A stretch of 27,500 nt of DNA, taken from the NCBI RefSeq assembly GCF_000482805.1, contig NZ_KI519503.1, forward strand, positions 1 to 27,500, read 5' to 3'. Shown piece by piece: positions 13,000-21,751 of the stretch. This stretch comes from Deinococcus murrayi DSM 11303 (lineage in GTDB: Bacteria > Deinococcota > Deinococci > Deinococcales > Deinococcaceae). Position 1 is the stretch's first letter. Each line of letters starts with the position of its first letter. A program made the translations under genes and the position numbers. The notes under the pieces are model-generated. The model did not search any database. It was not told where the DNA came from and saw only the letters and a list, made by a program, of their open reading frames with translations.

Positions 13000-14084
13000 G
13001 GGCGCACCTGCGAGAGCGGCACGCGGGCCAGCGTCTCCGCGTGTAGCGAACTCAGGATGAGGTGGTCGCCGTGAGGCAAGACCTGGGTGACGTAGCCGTA
13101 ACTCTCCGGCCCGCTTCCCTGCGCGAAGGCGACCGGGCGGCCTTCCAGATTCAGCGCGACGAGCATGGACTCTTCGGGCAGCGGGAGCCGGGTCCGCTCG
13201 GCAATCCGGGCGATGACCCGCCGCAGCCAGGGCTGACGGGCGGTCGCGTCCAGCAGCGGTGAGCGGCGGCTGGGCAGCGCCACCCAGAACGTGTCCGCGC
13301 CGTCCCAGCGCACGTTGTCGGGGTAGCCGGGGAGGGAATCGGCGAAGACCTCCAGCCGCCCGGCCCGCTCTCCGGTCAGCCACAGGCGGTGGACCCGCGC
13401 CCCGCCCGTCTCGGTGACGAGCAGGTATTCCTCACCGGGACCCAGCGCGACCCCGTTGGGGAAGTTCAGGCCCCGCGCCAGCACGACCGTCTCGCCCGTC
13501 TCCAGGTCGTGCCGCAGCACCCGCCCGTGCCCGCCATGTTCCAGCAGGTCGAGGAGTTCGTGCGGCCACCCGTACTCGCTCGACGCGTCCGTGAAGTAGA
13601 CGAAGCGCCCCGCCCGGTCCATGTCAAGGTCGTCGGTGAAGCGGAAGGGGACACCGTCGGCTTCGGTGGCAAGGACCTCGACCGCTCCCCCGTCCAGCGA
13701 AAGACGCAGCAGCCCGCGCAGCGCGTCCGCGACGAGGAGCGAGCCGTCGGGGTGAAAGCGCAGGCCCAGGGGCCGCCCACCCGTGTTCGCCACGACCTCA
13801 GGCCGGGTGCCGTCCGGGTGAAAGCGGACGATGGCCCCACCCCCGAAGCCGCTGTAGAGGCGGCCTTCCCGGTCCAGGGCGACCGATTCGGGGGAGGTTT
13901 GACCGGGGACGGGGGCGAAGCGTTCCGCCGCGTTCAGCCGCCCATTGTCCGCATACGGTCCCTCCGTCCGCGAGGGGGCCGGGCCAGGCCCCTCCCAGGC
14001 GACCGGGCGCACCCGCGTCGGCGCGAGCAGCAGCCAGCCCACGCCCGCGCCGAGGGCCAGGCCAAGGAGGCGACCCAGCCTCAT
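12996..14084 (-). CDS. Membrane-anchored SMP-30/strictosidine-synthase-like beta-propeller (putative lactonase)
   Basis: A 362-residue protein. Residues about 5-21 (RLLGLALGAGVGWLLLAP) form a signal anchor. The rest is a six-bladed propeller of the strictosidine synthase-like/SMP-30 type: SPESVALDREGRLYSGFGGG, GRPLGLRFHPDGSLLVADAL, FTDDLDMDRAGRFVYFTDAS, LNFPNGVALGPGEEYLLVTE, and PGYPDNVRWDGADTFWVAL. The FPNGVAL/PDNVRWD pair belongs to the APMAP-like branch. Relatives are lactonases or esterases using a central Ca2+. A gamma-lactone hydrolase feeding hydroxy acids to this operon is an attractive but unproven role. It is bounded on both sides by mini-ORFs with 4-nt overlaps. Confidence 0.82.
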   Translation of the reverse strand: MRLGRLLGLALGAGVGWLLLAPTRVRPVAWEGPGPAPSRTEGPYADNGRLNAAERFAPVPGQTSPESVALDREGRLYSGFGGGAIVRFHPDGTRPEVVANTGGRPLGLRFHPDGSLLVADALRGLLRLSLDGGAVEVLATEADGVPFRFTDDLDMDRAGRFVYFTDASSEYGWPHELLDLLEHGGHGRVLRHDLETGETVVLARGLNFPNGVALGPGEEYLLVTETGGARVHRLWLTGERAGRLEVFADSLPGYPDNVRWDGADTFWVALPSRRSPLLDATARQPWLRRVIARIAERTRLPLPEESMLVALNLEGRPVAFAQGSGPESYGYVTQVLPHGDHLILSSLHAETLARVPLSQVRP

Positions 14085-14145
14085 CCCTCACCCCGCTCGA
14101 CCCGCGCCCCCATCAGCACGCTGAAGGGCGGGGAGTCCAGCGCGG

Positions 14146-14149
<4 letters not shown>
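14081..14149 (-). CDS. Bridging mini-ORF between MaoC and lactonase-like genes (22 aa)
   Basis: The GTG at 14149 overlaps the MaoC stop (GTGA), and the TGA at 14081-14083 overlaps the next ATG (ATGA). The peptide is MTALDSPPFSVLMGARVERG plus two residues, with no recognisable domain. GGGGTGAGGG near its end would serve as ribosome site for the following gene. It is probably a coupling linker if translated at all. Confidence 0.3.
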
Positions 14150-14595
<446 letters not shown>

Positions 14596-14620
14596 GGGGA
14601 CTCCTTGCGGAAGGCGGCCC

Positions 14621-15397
14621 TCAAATCGCCGTGATGCCGCCGTCGACCGCGACATTTTGCCCGGTCATATAGGCGCTGGCGTCCGAGGCGAGCAGCAGGG
14701 CGAGGCCCTTGAGGTCTTCCGGCCCTCCCAGACGGCCCAGGGGGGTGTAGCTCAGGATGGTCTCCTCGCCGTAATCGAGGGTGCCCTTGGTCATCTTGGT
14801 GGGGAAGTAGCCGGGGCAAATCGAGTTGACGGTAATGCCGTACTTCGCCCACTCAGCGGCCAGGGCGCGGGTGAAGTTCACGACCGCCCCCTTGGAAGTG
14901 TTGTAGGCGAGCGTGCCCATCATCCGGGGGCTGTTGCCGCGCAAGCCCGCCACCGAGGCGACGTTGATGATGCGCCCCGCCCGCGCCGGAATCATGCAGC
15001 GCTGGCCGACCGCCTGCGTGAGCAGAAAGAGGCCATTCACATTGAGGTTCATCACCTTCTGCCACGCCTCGAAGGGGTGGTCCTCGGCGGGAGCGCCCCA
15101 GGTGGCCCCGGCGTTGTTCACCAGGATGTGGACCGGGCCGACCTCCGTGTGAATGCGCTCGACGAGCGGCCCGATGGTCTCGAACTGCGAGAGGTCATTC
15201 TGATAAACGTGCGCGGTGATGCCCAGGCCCGTGAGGTGGGCTTTGGCCTCGTCCAGCTCGTGCCCCTTGCGGGCGGTCAGGACGACGGTCGCGCCGTACT
15301 CGCCCAGGCCTTCTGCGATTTGCAGGCCGAGGCCACGCGAGCCTCCGGTAATCAGGGCGACTTTGCCGGTGAGGTTGAGCAGGTCTTTCAGTGCCAT
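14621..15397 (-). CDS. SDR-family oxidoreductase (first gene of the acyl-CoA operon)
   Basis: A 258-residue classical SDR resembling FabG-type and gluconate-dehydrogenase-type enzymes. It has TGGSRGLG (17-24), NNAGATWGAP (about 94-103), Ser148 in INVASVAG, and YNTSK (Tyr165, Lys169). The C-terminal GQNVAVDGGITAI is the usual ending. The Arg in the glycine loop and TARK after beta-2 favour NADP(H). GGAGG 8 nt before the ATG is a good ribosome site. A longer open frame to 15451 crosses the promoter and is not used. It heads the operon below the promoter at 15428-15456. Confidence 0.9.
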   Translation of the reverse strand: MALKDLLNLTGKVALITGGSRGLGLQIAEGLGEYGATVVLTARKGHELDEAKAHLTGLGITAHVYQNDLSQFETIGPLVERIHTEVGPVHILVNNAGATWGAPAEDHPFEAWQKVMNLNVNGLFLLTQAVGQRCMIPARAGRIINVASVAGLRGNSPRMMGTLAYNTSKGAVVNFTRALAAEWAKYGITVNSICPGYFPTKMTKGTLDYGEETILSYTPLGRLGGPEDLKGLALLLASDASAYMTGQNVAVDGGITAI

Positions 15398-15427
15398 CGG
15401 GGGGCCTCCGGTTGTGACGTTGCTCCC

Positions 15428-15456
15428 ACGATAGGCAAAGTGTACGTGCACGTCAA
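15428..15456 (-). promoter_or_regulatory. Sigma-70 promoter with palindrome in the spacer (SDR/acyl-CoA operon)
   Basis: On the minus strand TTGACG (15456-15451), 17 bp and TATCGT (15433-15428) form the clearest promoter in the window. The perfect palindrome ACGTGCACGT (15453-15444) overlaps the -35 and starts the spacer, a repressor position. TetR- and GntR-type regulators control many fatty-acid or ring-degradation operons through such sites, but no such gene lies here. Transcription would begin about 24 bp before the SDR ATG. Confidence 0.65.
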
Positions 15457-15583
15457 TGATGAACGCGAGGGGACATTCGCGGGGGCCGGGGCTGCTTTGC
15501 CAGGAGAGAGCCAGGAGAAAAAAGGCAAGCCGCCTTTATGCAAGGGGGAAGGGCGGGGGCGCGGGGGGGCGGCACACTGGGGC

Positions 15584-16465
15584 ATGTCGCGGCGACTCCT
15601 CCCTTCCGTCCTGGCCGCCCTGACCCTGGGGGGCGCGGCCTCGGCCCAGGTCACCCTGACCAACATCCGGCACGAACTCCAGGGCCGGGACAACTGCGGC
15701 CCGGTCACGGCGATGACGATAGCGGGCTACTACGGCACCCGCCTGACCCAGGCGCAGGCGGCAGCGGCCCTCAAGGATTCGCCCAGTGACCCGCAGGTCA
15801 CCAGCGTGGAGCTGGCGAACTACCTGGGGCGCTTCGGGCTGCGCAGCGTCATCCGCTACGCAGGCACCCCGGAACTGCTGCGGGACCTGCTGCGGCGGGG
15901 CTTTCCGGTCGTCGTGCAGCAGCGGCTGCGGCCCGGCAGCAACGTGGCGCATTTCCGCACGGTGTATGGGTACGAGGGCGGACGCTTCCTGACCTCCGAC
16001 CCCCTGCGCGGGGCGCGGCTGTGGCTGACCGAGGCCGAGCTGAAGGACCTGTGGCACTACTACAACGGTGAGTACCTGGTGACCTACCCGCCCGCGAAGG
16101 AAGGCGAGGTCCGCGCCGCCCTGGGCGAGAGCTTCAGCGCCGCCGGAAACTGGCGGCTGATGCAGCGGGTCGAGACGGCGAACGTGCGGGCACGCCCGAA
16201 CGACCCCTACCACTGGTGGGGCCTGGGCAAGGCGAACCTGCGCCTGGGCTTTGTCAAGGCCGCCGCCGACAACTTCGCACGGGCGGCGCGGCTGGGGGTC
16301 CCCACCCTCTACTACCTCTACCGCCAGGAAGCCTTTGAGGCCTGGAGCCAGTCGGGCGACCATGACCTGACGCTGAAATACGCGGGACAGGCCCTGAAGA
16401 TTGACCCCCGCAGCAAGGAGCTGCTGCTGTTTCGCAACCGGGCGCGGGCGGCGCTGGGGGGGTAG
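15584..16465 (+). CDS. Exported C39-like cysteine peptidase with C-terminal repeats
   Basis: 293 residues with a signal peptide (about 1-21, GGAASAQ). The papain-like C39 domain has Cys38 in RDNCGPVTAMTIAGYYG, His123 in SNVAHFRTVYGYEG and Asp139 in LTSDPLRGA, in the right order and spacing. This matches the stand-alone C39-family domain seen in secreted proteins rather than an ABC bacteriocin exporter. About residues 195-293 contain WWGLGKANLRLGFVKAAADNF and ALKIDPRSKELLLFRNRARA, which look like tetratricopeptide-type helical repeats. The start at 15584 follows CACACTGGGGC without a ribosome site. The open frame upstream of it is in the opposite SDR region and is not used. Confidence 0.82.
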   Translation: MSRRLLPSVLAALTLGGAASAQVTLTNIRHELQGRDNCGPVTAMTIAGYYGTRLTQAQAAAALKDSPSDPQVTSVELANYLGRFGLRSVIRYAGTPELLRDLLRRGFPVVVQQRLRPGSNVAHFRTVYGYEGGRFLTSDPLRGARLWLTEAELKDLWHYYNGEYLVTYPPAKEGEVRAALGESFSAAGNWRLMQRVETANVRARPNDPYHWWGLGKANLRLGFVKAAADNFARAARLGVPTLYYLYRQEAFEAWSQSGDHDLTLKYAGQALKIDPRSKELLLFRNRARAALGG

Positions 16466-16531
16466 GGCCAGGACAGGAAGGACCGGGGCCTGCCGCAACC
16501 CTCAAGGCCCCGTCCAGCCCCCGCTCTGGAC

Positions 16532-16537
16532 TATGCT
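16532..16537 (+). promoter_or_regulatory. -10 box for the macroglobulin-like gene
   Basis: TATGCT ends 5 nt before the ATG at 16543 (TATGCTGGGGCATG). There is no Shine-Dalgarno, so a leaderless transcript is likely. Confidence 0.45.
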
Positions 16538-16542
16538 GGGGC

Positions 16543-19500
16543 ATGACCCCTCTCTTTCCCCGGTCCCGGCGGCGTCCCGGCCTGCTGCTGCTCACGCTGC
16601 TGCTGGGCGGAGCCGGGGCCGAGCGCACGGTCGCGCCCACCCCGCTGTATGCCGCGCCCGACCTGCGGGGGGCACCCGTGGGGACCCTGCCCGCCGGAAC
16701 GCCGCTCGCCGCCCCACTGGGCTGGCAGCCGGGGGGGGCGGGGCAAAAGCCCATCCTGACCCTGCTGTGGGGGGACCAGGTGCGCTACGCCCGGTCGGGC
16801 ACGGTGGCGGGCACGCCGACGGGCGTGAACCTGGGTGGGCGGCTGGCCTATTACGGGTACGTCGAGCCGCAGCCCGCGAGCGGCCCGGTGACGGTGATGC
16901 TGGGGCGCGAGGGGCAGGCGGCGGCGGGCCGGGTCACCGAGTGGCAGGTGCGGGTGCTCCCGCTGGATGCGGCCCGGCTGGACGGAGGGGGGCTGAACGC
17001 GGCCCCCCCGCTGCGGGTGACGGGTCCGGCGGTGCGGACCGTGGAGGTCAAGGCGAGCGGCGAGCGCACCGAGGTGGGGCTGGGCCGCCTCGCGCCGGGG
17101 CTGTACCTGGTGGCGGCGGCGCGGGCGGACGCGCCCGCCAAGGCGCTGGCGACCGCCGTGATGCAGGTCACCGACCTCGCCCTGACCACCCTCGCCGTGC
17201 CGGGCGGGGTGGAAGTCTGGGCGACCCGGCTGGACACGGGGCAACCCTTGCCCGGCGTGCGCCTGAGCGCGGTGGCCCTGCGCCCCCCCACCGAGGAGGA
17301 GCAGAGAGAGGGCACGTGGCGCTTCCGGCCCTCGCGGGTGCTGGCCCCGGTCACGACCGACGGGCGGGGCTTTGCCCGCTTCGGGCTGCGCGACGGCGAG
17401 CGCCTCGCCCTGCGTGGGCGGGTCACCCTGGGCGGGGCCACCCACCGGGCCACCCTGGGCACGGACGACTACGGCCTGGGCGGGGGGTCGCCCGAACGAG
17501 CGCGGGCCTACCTCCAAACCGACAAGCCCGTCTACCGCCCCGGCGAGACCTTGCAGGGGCTGGCGGTCGTGCGCTCGCTGGGGGCGGGCACCCGGACCCC
17601 CTGGCGCGGGGCGCTCACCGTGCGGCTGGTGTCGGGCCAGAGCGACGTGCTCGCGCAAGCCCGCGTGACGGCGGACGCCTCCGGCCTGACCCGCTTCTCC
17701 TTCCCGCTGCCGGAGGGCGTGCGGACGGGCGAGTACCGGATTGAGGCCGAGTTGCCCGCCACGCCCAGCCCGGCCAACCCGAACCCGCTGCCCGACGTGA
17801 GTGCGCTGCCCGTGCGGGTGCAGGCGTTTGTCAAACCGCAGTTCACCCTGGACGTGACGGCCCCCCGTGAGGTCGTGACCGGGGCGGGGGTGCCCGTCAC
17901 GGCCCGCGCCGAGCGCTTCGAGGGGGGCGGGGCGAACGTGGCCGCCGAGGTGTATGTGCCCGGCAGCTCGGACCGCGCCGAGCTTTATCCGGATGCGGCA
18001 GAGGGCGTCCGCGCCCGCCCTGACTTCGAGGCCCTGTCGCCGGACGCCTGGGGCGGCGTCAGCTCCCTGACCGTGCCCCAGAACCGCGCCCCCACCGCCC
18101 GTCTCCAGACCCAGCAGGGGAGCGGCACCGTGAATCTGCCCCTCACGGCTCCGAATGGCCGCCCCCGCGAGCACGTGGTCCTCGTCCGCGCCCGCGACGA
18201 GTACGGGCGCGACGTGCTCGCGAGCGTGCCCGTCACGGTCCACCCGGCGGGGGTGCGGCTGGAACTGCGGCGCTGGCCCACGCTGACGGGGGGCCGGGCG
18301 AGCGCGGCCCTGCAGGTGCGGGCGGTCGGGCCGGGGACCCCGCTCGCGGGCCGGACGGTCACGGCCACGGTGGTCAGGACCTGGCAGGAACGGGTCGCCC
18401 AGGGCGGGCGCGTCACCCTCCGCGAGCGGCAGGAGACCGTGCAGAAGCAGACCCTGCGCAGTGGGGCGGGCGGCACCCTCACCGTGACCGCCCCCGCCGC
18501 GAAACCGGGGGGATACACCCTGCGGCTGGAGGCGAAGGACGCCGCCGGACGGGTCACCCGCTCGGTCGTTAGCCTGGGCTGGGTGCCGGAGCCGTCCGCC
18601 GGGCCGGTCACCCCGCGCGACACACTGAGCGTGGAAACGGACCGGGACACCTACCGGGTGGGGGATACGGCCCGCCTGACCCTGCGGACCACCCTGCCCG
18701 CAGGCACCCCGCTGCGCCTGGTCGCCGCCGCCGAGGACCGCCTCACTACCCGCACCGTGCGGGTGACGGGCCGCACCCAGACCCTGACCTGGCCGGTCAC
18801 GCCTGACCTCTCGCCGGGCTTCCGCGTGCAAGCGGTCGCGGTGGCGGGGGCCGACAGCGTGCAGGCTGGGACCGGGCTGCTGTATGTGCCGCGCCCCGAC
18901 CGCCAGCTCGCGGTGACGGTGGAGCCTTCGCGCGGGCAGGCCCGCCCCGGCGAGGAGGTCACCCTGAGCGTGGCGACCCGCGCCGGGGGCCAGGCGGCGA
19001 GTGCCCTGGTCACTCTGGCAGTGGTCAACGAGGCCGTGTACGCCGTGGCCCCCGACCCCAGCCCCGACCCCTGGCGCTTTCTGTGGGGGGCGACCCATCC
19101 CCGATTGGAGGTACGTTCCAGCGCCGGGGCACCCGCCGATGGGGGTGGGGGCGGGGGCGGCAGCCCGGACGGTGTCCCACTGCGGCAGGACCTGCGCGAG
19201 GTCGCCTACTTCGGGGCCGTGCAGACCGGGGCGGATGGCCGCGCCGTGGTCAAGGTGAAGCTCCCGGAAGCCCTGGGCCGCTACCGGGTCACCGCCCGCG
19301 CTTTTACCCCTTCGGGCGGGGCGGGGGCCAGCCGCGCCTCGGTCACGGCGGCCCTCCCCTTTGCCGTGCGCCTCACCGGGCCGCGCGTGCTGACCCAGGG
19401 GGATGTGGGAAGCGCCTATGTGGGTGTGCAGGACCGCAGCGGGGGCAAGACCGCCGAGGTCGCCCTGAGCGCAGGCACCGACGTGACCACCCGGACGCTG

Positions 19501-21138
19501 ACCCTGAACGGCGGGGACGCAGTGACCCGCTTTCCGCTGGCGGCCCCACTGACCGGGGGGAAGCTCGCGCTGGAGGCGCGGGCCAGTGCTCCGGGCGGAA
19601 AGGCCGACGCCCTGCGCCTGACCCTGCCGCTGCGCCCCGCCGGACCGCGCACCCGCCTGACCCGTGAGGGCACCCTGGGGGCGGCGGGCACCCGGACGGT
19701 GGACTTTGGGGACTTGGGGGGAACGCAAGCGGAGGCCCTCACCCTCACCCTGGCGCAGACCCCTCTGCAAGCGGCGCTGGGGGGCATGGACGCCTACCTC
19801 GCGGACCCGCGGGAACGCTGGACCACCACCGACGGGGTGGCGGCGCGGCTGCGGGCCAACCTCGACCTCGTGGGGCTGGCGGGGGCATTGGGCTGGCCGG
19901 ACGTGCGCGAGCGGGCCTTGGGGCAGGCGCGGCGCGACCTCGCCACCTTGCTCGCGCTGCGGCAGTTCGGCGGCGAGAACGGCCCCGGCTGGGGCTGGAC
20001 CGCCCAGAGTGGGGTGAGCGCCGAGCAGACCGCCCACGCGCTCGCCGCCCTCGCGGCGGCCAAGGGCGCGGGCCTGACGGACGCGGCCACCCTGCGCGGG
20101 GCCATGGAAGCGGCGCGGGACCTCCTCGGAAAAGCGAGTGCCGAGGGCCGCGCCCCCCTCGCCGCCGCCCTCGCCCTCGCGGGGGACGTGGCCCCGGCGC
20201 TGGGGCTGGCCCGCTCCGGCGCGGTGCGGGGCGCGGCGGCCCAGGCGAGGCTCGCGGCGGCACTCGCCTCCTCTCCGGCGGCGGGGGCGCGGGCGGCGGC
20301 CCTCTCGCTCTACCGGGCGGCGCGGGGGCAGGCCGAGCGCACCCCCGACGGCGGCCTCCTGCTCGCGGACGACGTGACGGCCACCGCGCACCTGCTGGAG
20401 GCGGCGCAGGAGCTGGGGCAGACCGCGGACGTACCCCCGCTGCTGGCCGCGGTGCTGGCCGAGCGGACGGGCGGCGCGTGGGAGGGGCCGCTTGCCACCG
20501 CCGCCGCGGTGCGGGCGCTGCGGGGGGCGGTGACTGCCGAGACGCGCCGAGCGCCCACCCACGTGACTGTCTCGCAGGGGGGCTTCGCGCGGGAAGTCAC
20601 CCTCGGCCCGCCCGTGCGGCTGACGCTGCCGCCGGGCGGGGCGACCTCGCCCCTGCGGCTGACGGCGAGCGGCCCCCTCGCCTACCGCGCGGAGCTGGAC
20701 GCCCGGACGGCGGGGAGCAAGCCCGCCGCCCTCTCCCCCATCGTCGTGGAGCGGCGCTACGACCGCTTGCGGGTGGAGCGCGACGGGCTGGTCACGGTGA
20801 CGCTGACCCTGCGGACCCCGGTCGCCCTGCGGCACCTGCGCCTCACCGACCCCCTGCCCGGCGGCCTGGAGGCGGTGGACGACCGTCCCTTTGCCTTTCC
20901 CGGCGCGGTGGCGACGACGGGGCAGACGTCCTCCGTCTGGGCCGACCGCTCGCTGTACGACGACCGGGCCGTCTTCTTCCTCGAACGTCTCCCGGCGGGC
21001 GTGACGACCGTGCGCTACCGGCTGCGGGCGCTCGCCCCCGGCAGCTACACGGCCCCCGCCCCCCGCGTGGAGTCGGCGGCGGGACTCCCCTCCTCCGAGG
21101 GACAGGCGGCGCGGGTGGAGGTGGTGGAGGGGCCATGA
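16543..21138 (+). CDS. Alpha-2-macroglobulin-like protein without thioester motif
   Basis: 1531 residues with an N-terminal export signal (GLLLLTLLLGGAGA, about 13-26). The MG2 hallmark TDKPVYRPGETL is at about 326-337. Several macroglobulin beta domains follow. A Gly-run (about 867-874) precedes LREVAYFGAVQTGADGRAVV and LPEALGRYRVTARAF (about 913), the A2M core. A helical thioester-domain region begins near residue 1080, but where family members have GCxEQ this one reads DAYLADPRERWTTTDG, so no thioester can form. A C-terminal MG10-like domain (LRLTDPLPGGLEAVDD, WADRSLYDDRAVFFLERL) closes it. Bacterial A2Ms trap attacking proteases in the envelope. Without the thioester it would trap only mechanically. 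It lies behind an exported C39-like peptidase. Confidence 0.88.
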   Translation: MTPLFPRSRRRPGLLLLTLLLGGAGAERTVAPTPLYAAPDLRGAPVGTLPAGTPLAAPLGWQPGGAGQKPILTLLWGDQVRYARSGTVAGTPTGVNLGGRLAYYGYVEPQPASGPVTVMLGREGQAAAGRVTEWQVRVLPLDAARLDGGGLNAAPPLRVTGPAVRTVEVKASGERTEVGLGRLAPGLYLVAAARADAPAKALATAVMQVTDLALTTLAVPGGVEVWATRLDTGQPLPGVRLSAVALRPPTEEEQREGTWRFRPSRVLAPVTTDGRGFARFGLRDGERLALRGRVTLGGATHRATLGTDDYGLGGGSPERARAYLQTDKPVYRPGETLQGLAVVRSLGAGTRTPWRGALTVRLVSGQSDVLAQARVTADASGLTRFSFPLPEGVRTGEYRIEAELPATPSPANPNPLPDVSALPVRVQAFVKPQFTLDVTAPREVVTGAGVPVTARAERFEGGGANVAAEVYVPGSSDRAELYPDAAEGVRARPDFEALSPDAWGGVSSLTVPQNRAPTARLQTQQGSGTVNLPLTAPNGRPREHVVLVRARDEYGRDVLASVPVTVHPAGVRLELRRWPTLTGGRASAALQVRAVGPGTPLAGRTVTATVVRTWQERVAQGGRVTLRERQETVQKQTLRSGAGGTLTVTAPAAKPGGYTLRLEAKDAAGRVTRSVVSLGWVPEPSAGPVTPRDTLSVETDRDTYRVGDTARLTLRTTLPAGTPLRLVAAAEDRLTTRTVRVTGRTQTLTWPVTPDLSPGFRVQAVAVAGADSVQAGTGLLYVPRPDRQLAVTVEPSRGQARPGEEVTLSVATRAGGQAASALVTLAVVNEAVYAVAPDPSPDPWRFLWGATHPRLEVRSSAGAPADGGGGGGGSPDGVPLRQDLREVAYFGAVQTGADGRAVVKVKLPEALGRYRVTARAFTPSGGAGASRASVTAALPFAVRLTGPRVLTQGDVGSAYVGVQDRSGGKTAEVALSAGTDVTTRTLTLNGGDAVTRFPLAAPLTGGKLALEARASAPGGKADALRLTLPLRPAGPRTRLTREGTLGAAGTRTVDFGDLGGTQAEALTLTLAQTPLQAALGGMDAYLADPRERWTTTDGVAARLRANLDLVGLAGALGWPDVRERALGQARRDLATLLALRQFGGENGPGWGWTAQSGVSAEQTAHALAALAAAKGAGLTDAATLRGAMEAARDLLGKASAEGRAPLAAALALAGDVAPALGLARSGAVRGAAAQARLAAALASSPAAGARAAALSLYRAARGQAERTPDGGLLLADDVTATAHLLEAAQELGQTADVPPLLAAVLAERTGGAWEGPLATAAAVRALRGAVTAETRRAPTHVTVSQGGFAREVTLGPPVRLTLPPGGATSPLRLTASGPLAYRAELDARTAGSKPAALSPIVVERRYDRLRVERDGLVTVTLTLRTPVALRHLRLTDPLPGGLEAVDDRPFAFPGAVATTGQTSSVWADRSLYDDRAVFFLERLPAGVTTVRYRLRALAPGSYTAPAPRVESAAGLPSSEGQAARVEVVEGP

Positions 21139-21185
21139 ACGTGCCCGGAACCCCCAGCTCCTTCCTCCCGTACCTGACCCCATGA
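21135..21185 (+). CDS. Bridging mini-ORF after the macroglobulin gene (16 aa)
   Basis: The ATG at 21135 overlaps the macroglobulin stop (ATGA), and the TGA at 21183-21185 overlaps the ATG of the next gene (ATGA). GGAGGGGCC directly upstream is a strong ribosome site, the best of the four such ORFs. The peptide is MNVPGTPSSFLPYLTP. The next gene has no ribosome site of its own, so reinitiation after this ORF could be how it is translated. Confidence 0.4.
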   Translation: MNVPGTPSSFLPYLTP

Positions 21186-21751
21186 AACTGCGTTCCATCC
21201 TCCGCACGGTCGCCCGGCAGGAGGCGGCAGGGGTGGGCGAGGCCGCCCGCCGCGCCGCTGAGTCCCTGCGGCATGACCCCCGCGTGCAGGACGCGGCCAG
21301 CCGCCTCAAAGCCCGCGCTGGGGACCTTGGCGGACAGGCCCGCGCCCGCGCCGACGAGCACCTCGAACGCCTCATCGAACGCCGCCACACCCGCCCCGGC
21401 GAGGCGGTCCCCGACGACGTGGCCGCCGTGCTCGCCCAGCGTCGCCGCGAGCGGGAAGCGCGGGTGGCGATGGCGCGGGCCAGGGCCGCCCTGATTGCCC
21501 AGGGCGAGACGCCGGAGCAGCGGCGGGTGCTCACCTTGCTCGCCGACTCGACCGGGTGGGCGGGCGGTCAGGCGGGGACGCTGCGCTACACCGTCCTCCT
21601 CGACCGCCTCGCGCCCTCCGGCGACCCCGCCGCCGAGATGGCGATTCACCGGGCGCTGTGGACCCTGGCCGAGCGCCGGGTGCTTGCGGTCTCGCCGCAC
21701 GGGGAGGTCACGGCGTGCGAGCTGCCCGTCACGGTGGAGGTCCGGGGCTAA
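21182..21751 (+). CDS. Uncharacterised 189-residue protein with long charged helices
   Basis: I do not recognise the family. Residues 1-105 are Arg/Ala-rich and helical (QEAAGVGEAARRAAESL, LGGQARARADEHLERLIERR, VLAQRRREREARVAMARAR), probably coiled coil. Residues about 112-189 look like a compact winged-helix-type fold: EQRRVLTLLADSTGW, RYTVLLDRLAPSGDPAAEMAIHRALWTLAERRVLAVSPHGEV. No signal or membrane segment is seen, so it is cytoplasmic. That is odd behind an exported protein. The start is linked to the macroglobulin gene through the 16-codon mini-ORF. Its TAA overlaps the stop of the convergent gene by 4 nt. Confidence 0.7.
   Translation: MKLRSILRTVARQEAAGVGEAARRAAESLRHDPRVQDAASRLKARAGDLGGQARARADEHLERLIERRHTRPGEAVPDDVAAVLAQRRREREARVAMARARAALIAQGETPEQRRVLTLLADSTGWAGGQAGTLRYTVLLDRLAPSGDPAAEMAIHRALWTLAERRVLAVSPHGEVTACELPVTVEVRG

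Noticed and set aside
15526..15545. Terminator-like AAAGGC-AAGCC-GCCTTT before the C39-like peptidase
   Set aside because: Only 6 bp with A/T ends, no upstream gene on that strand to terminate, and the following T-tract is just three bases.
16531..21534. A very long open frame (over 1600 codons) on the minus strand opposite the macroglobulin gene
   Set aside because: It mirrors the plus-strand gene, has a Pro/Arg/Gly/His-rich composition without domains, and is explained by the scarcity of stop codons at very high GC. The same holds for the long plus-strand frames opposite hutU and hutG.
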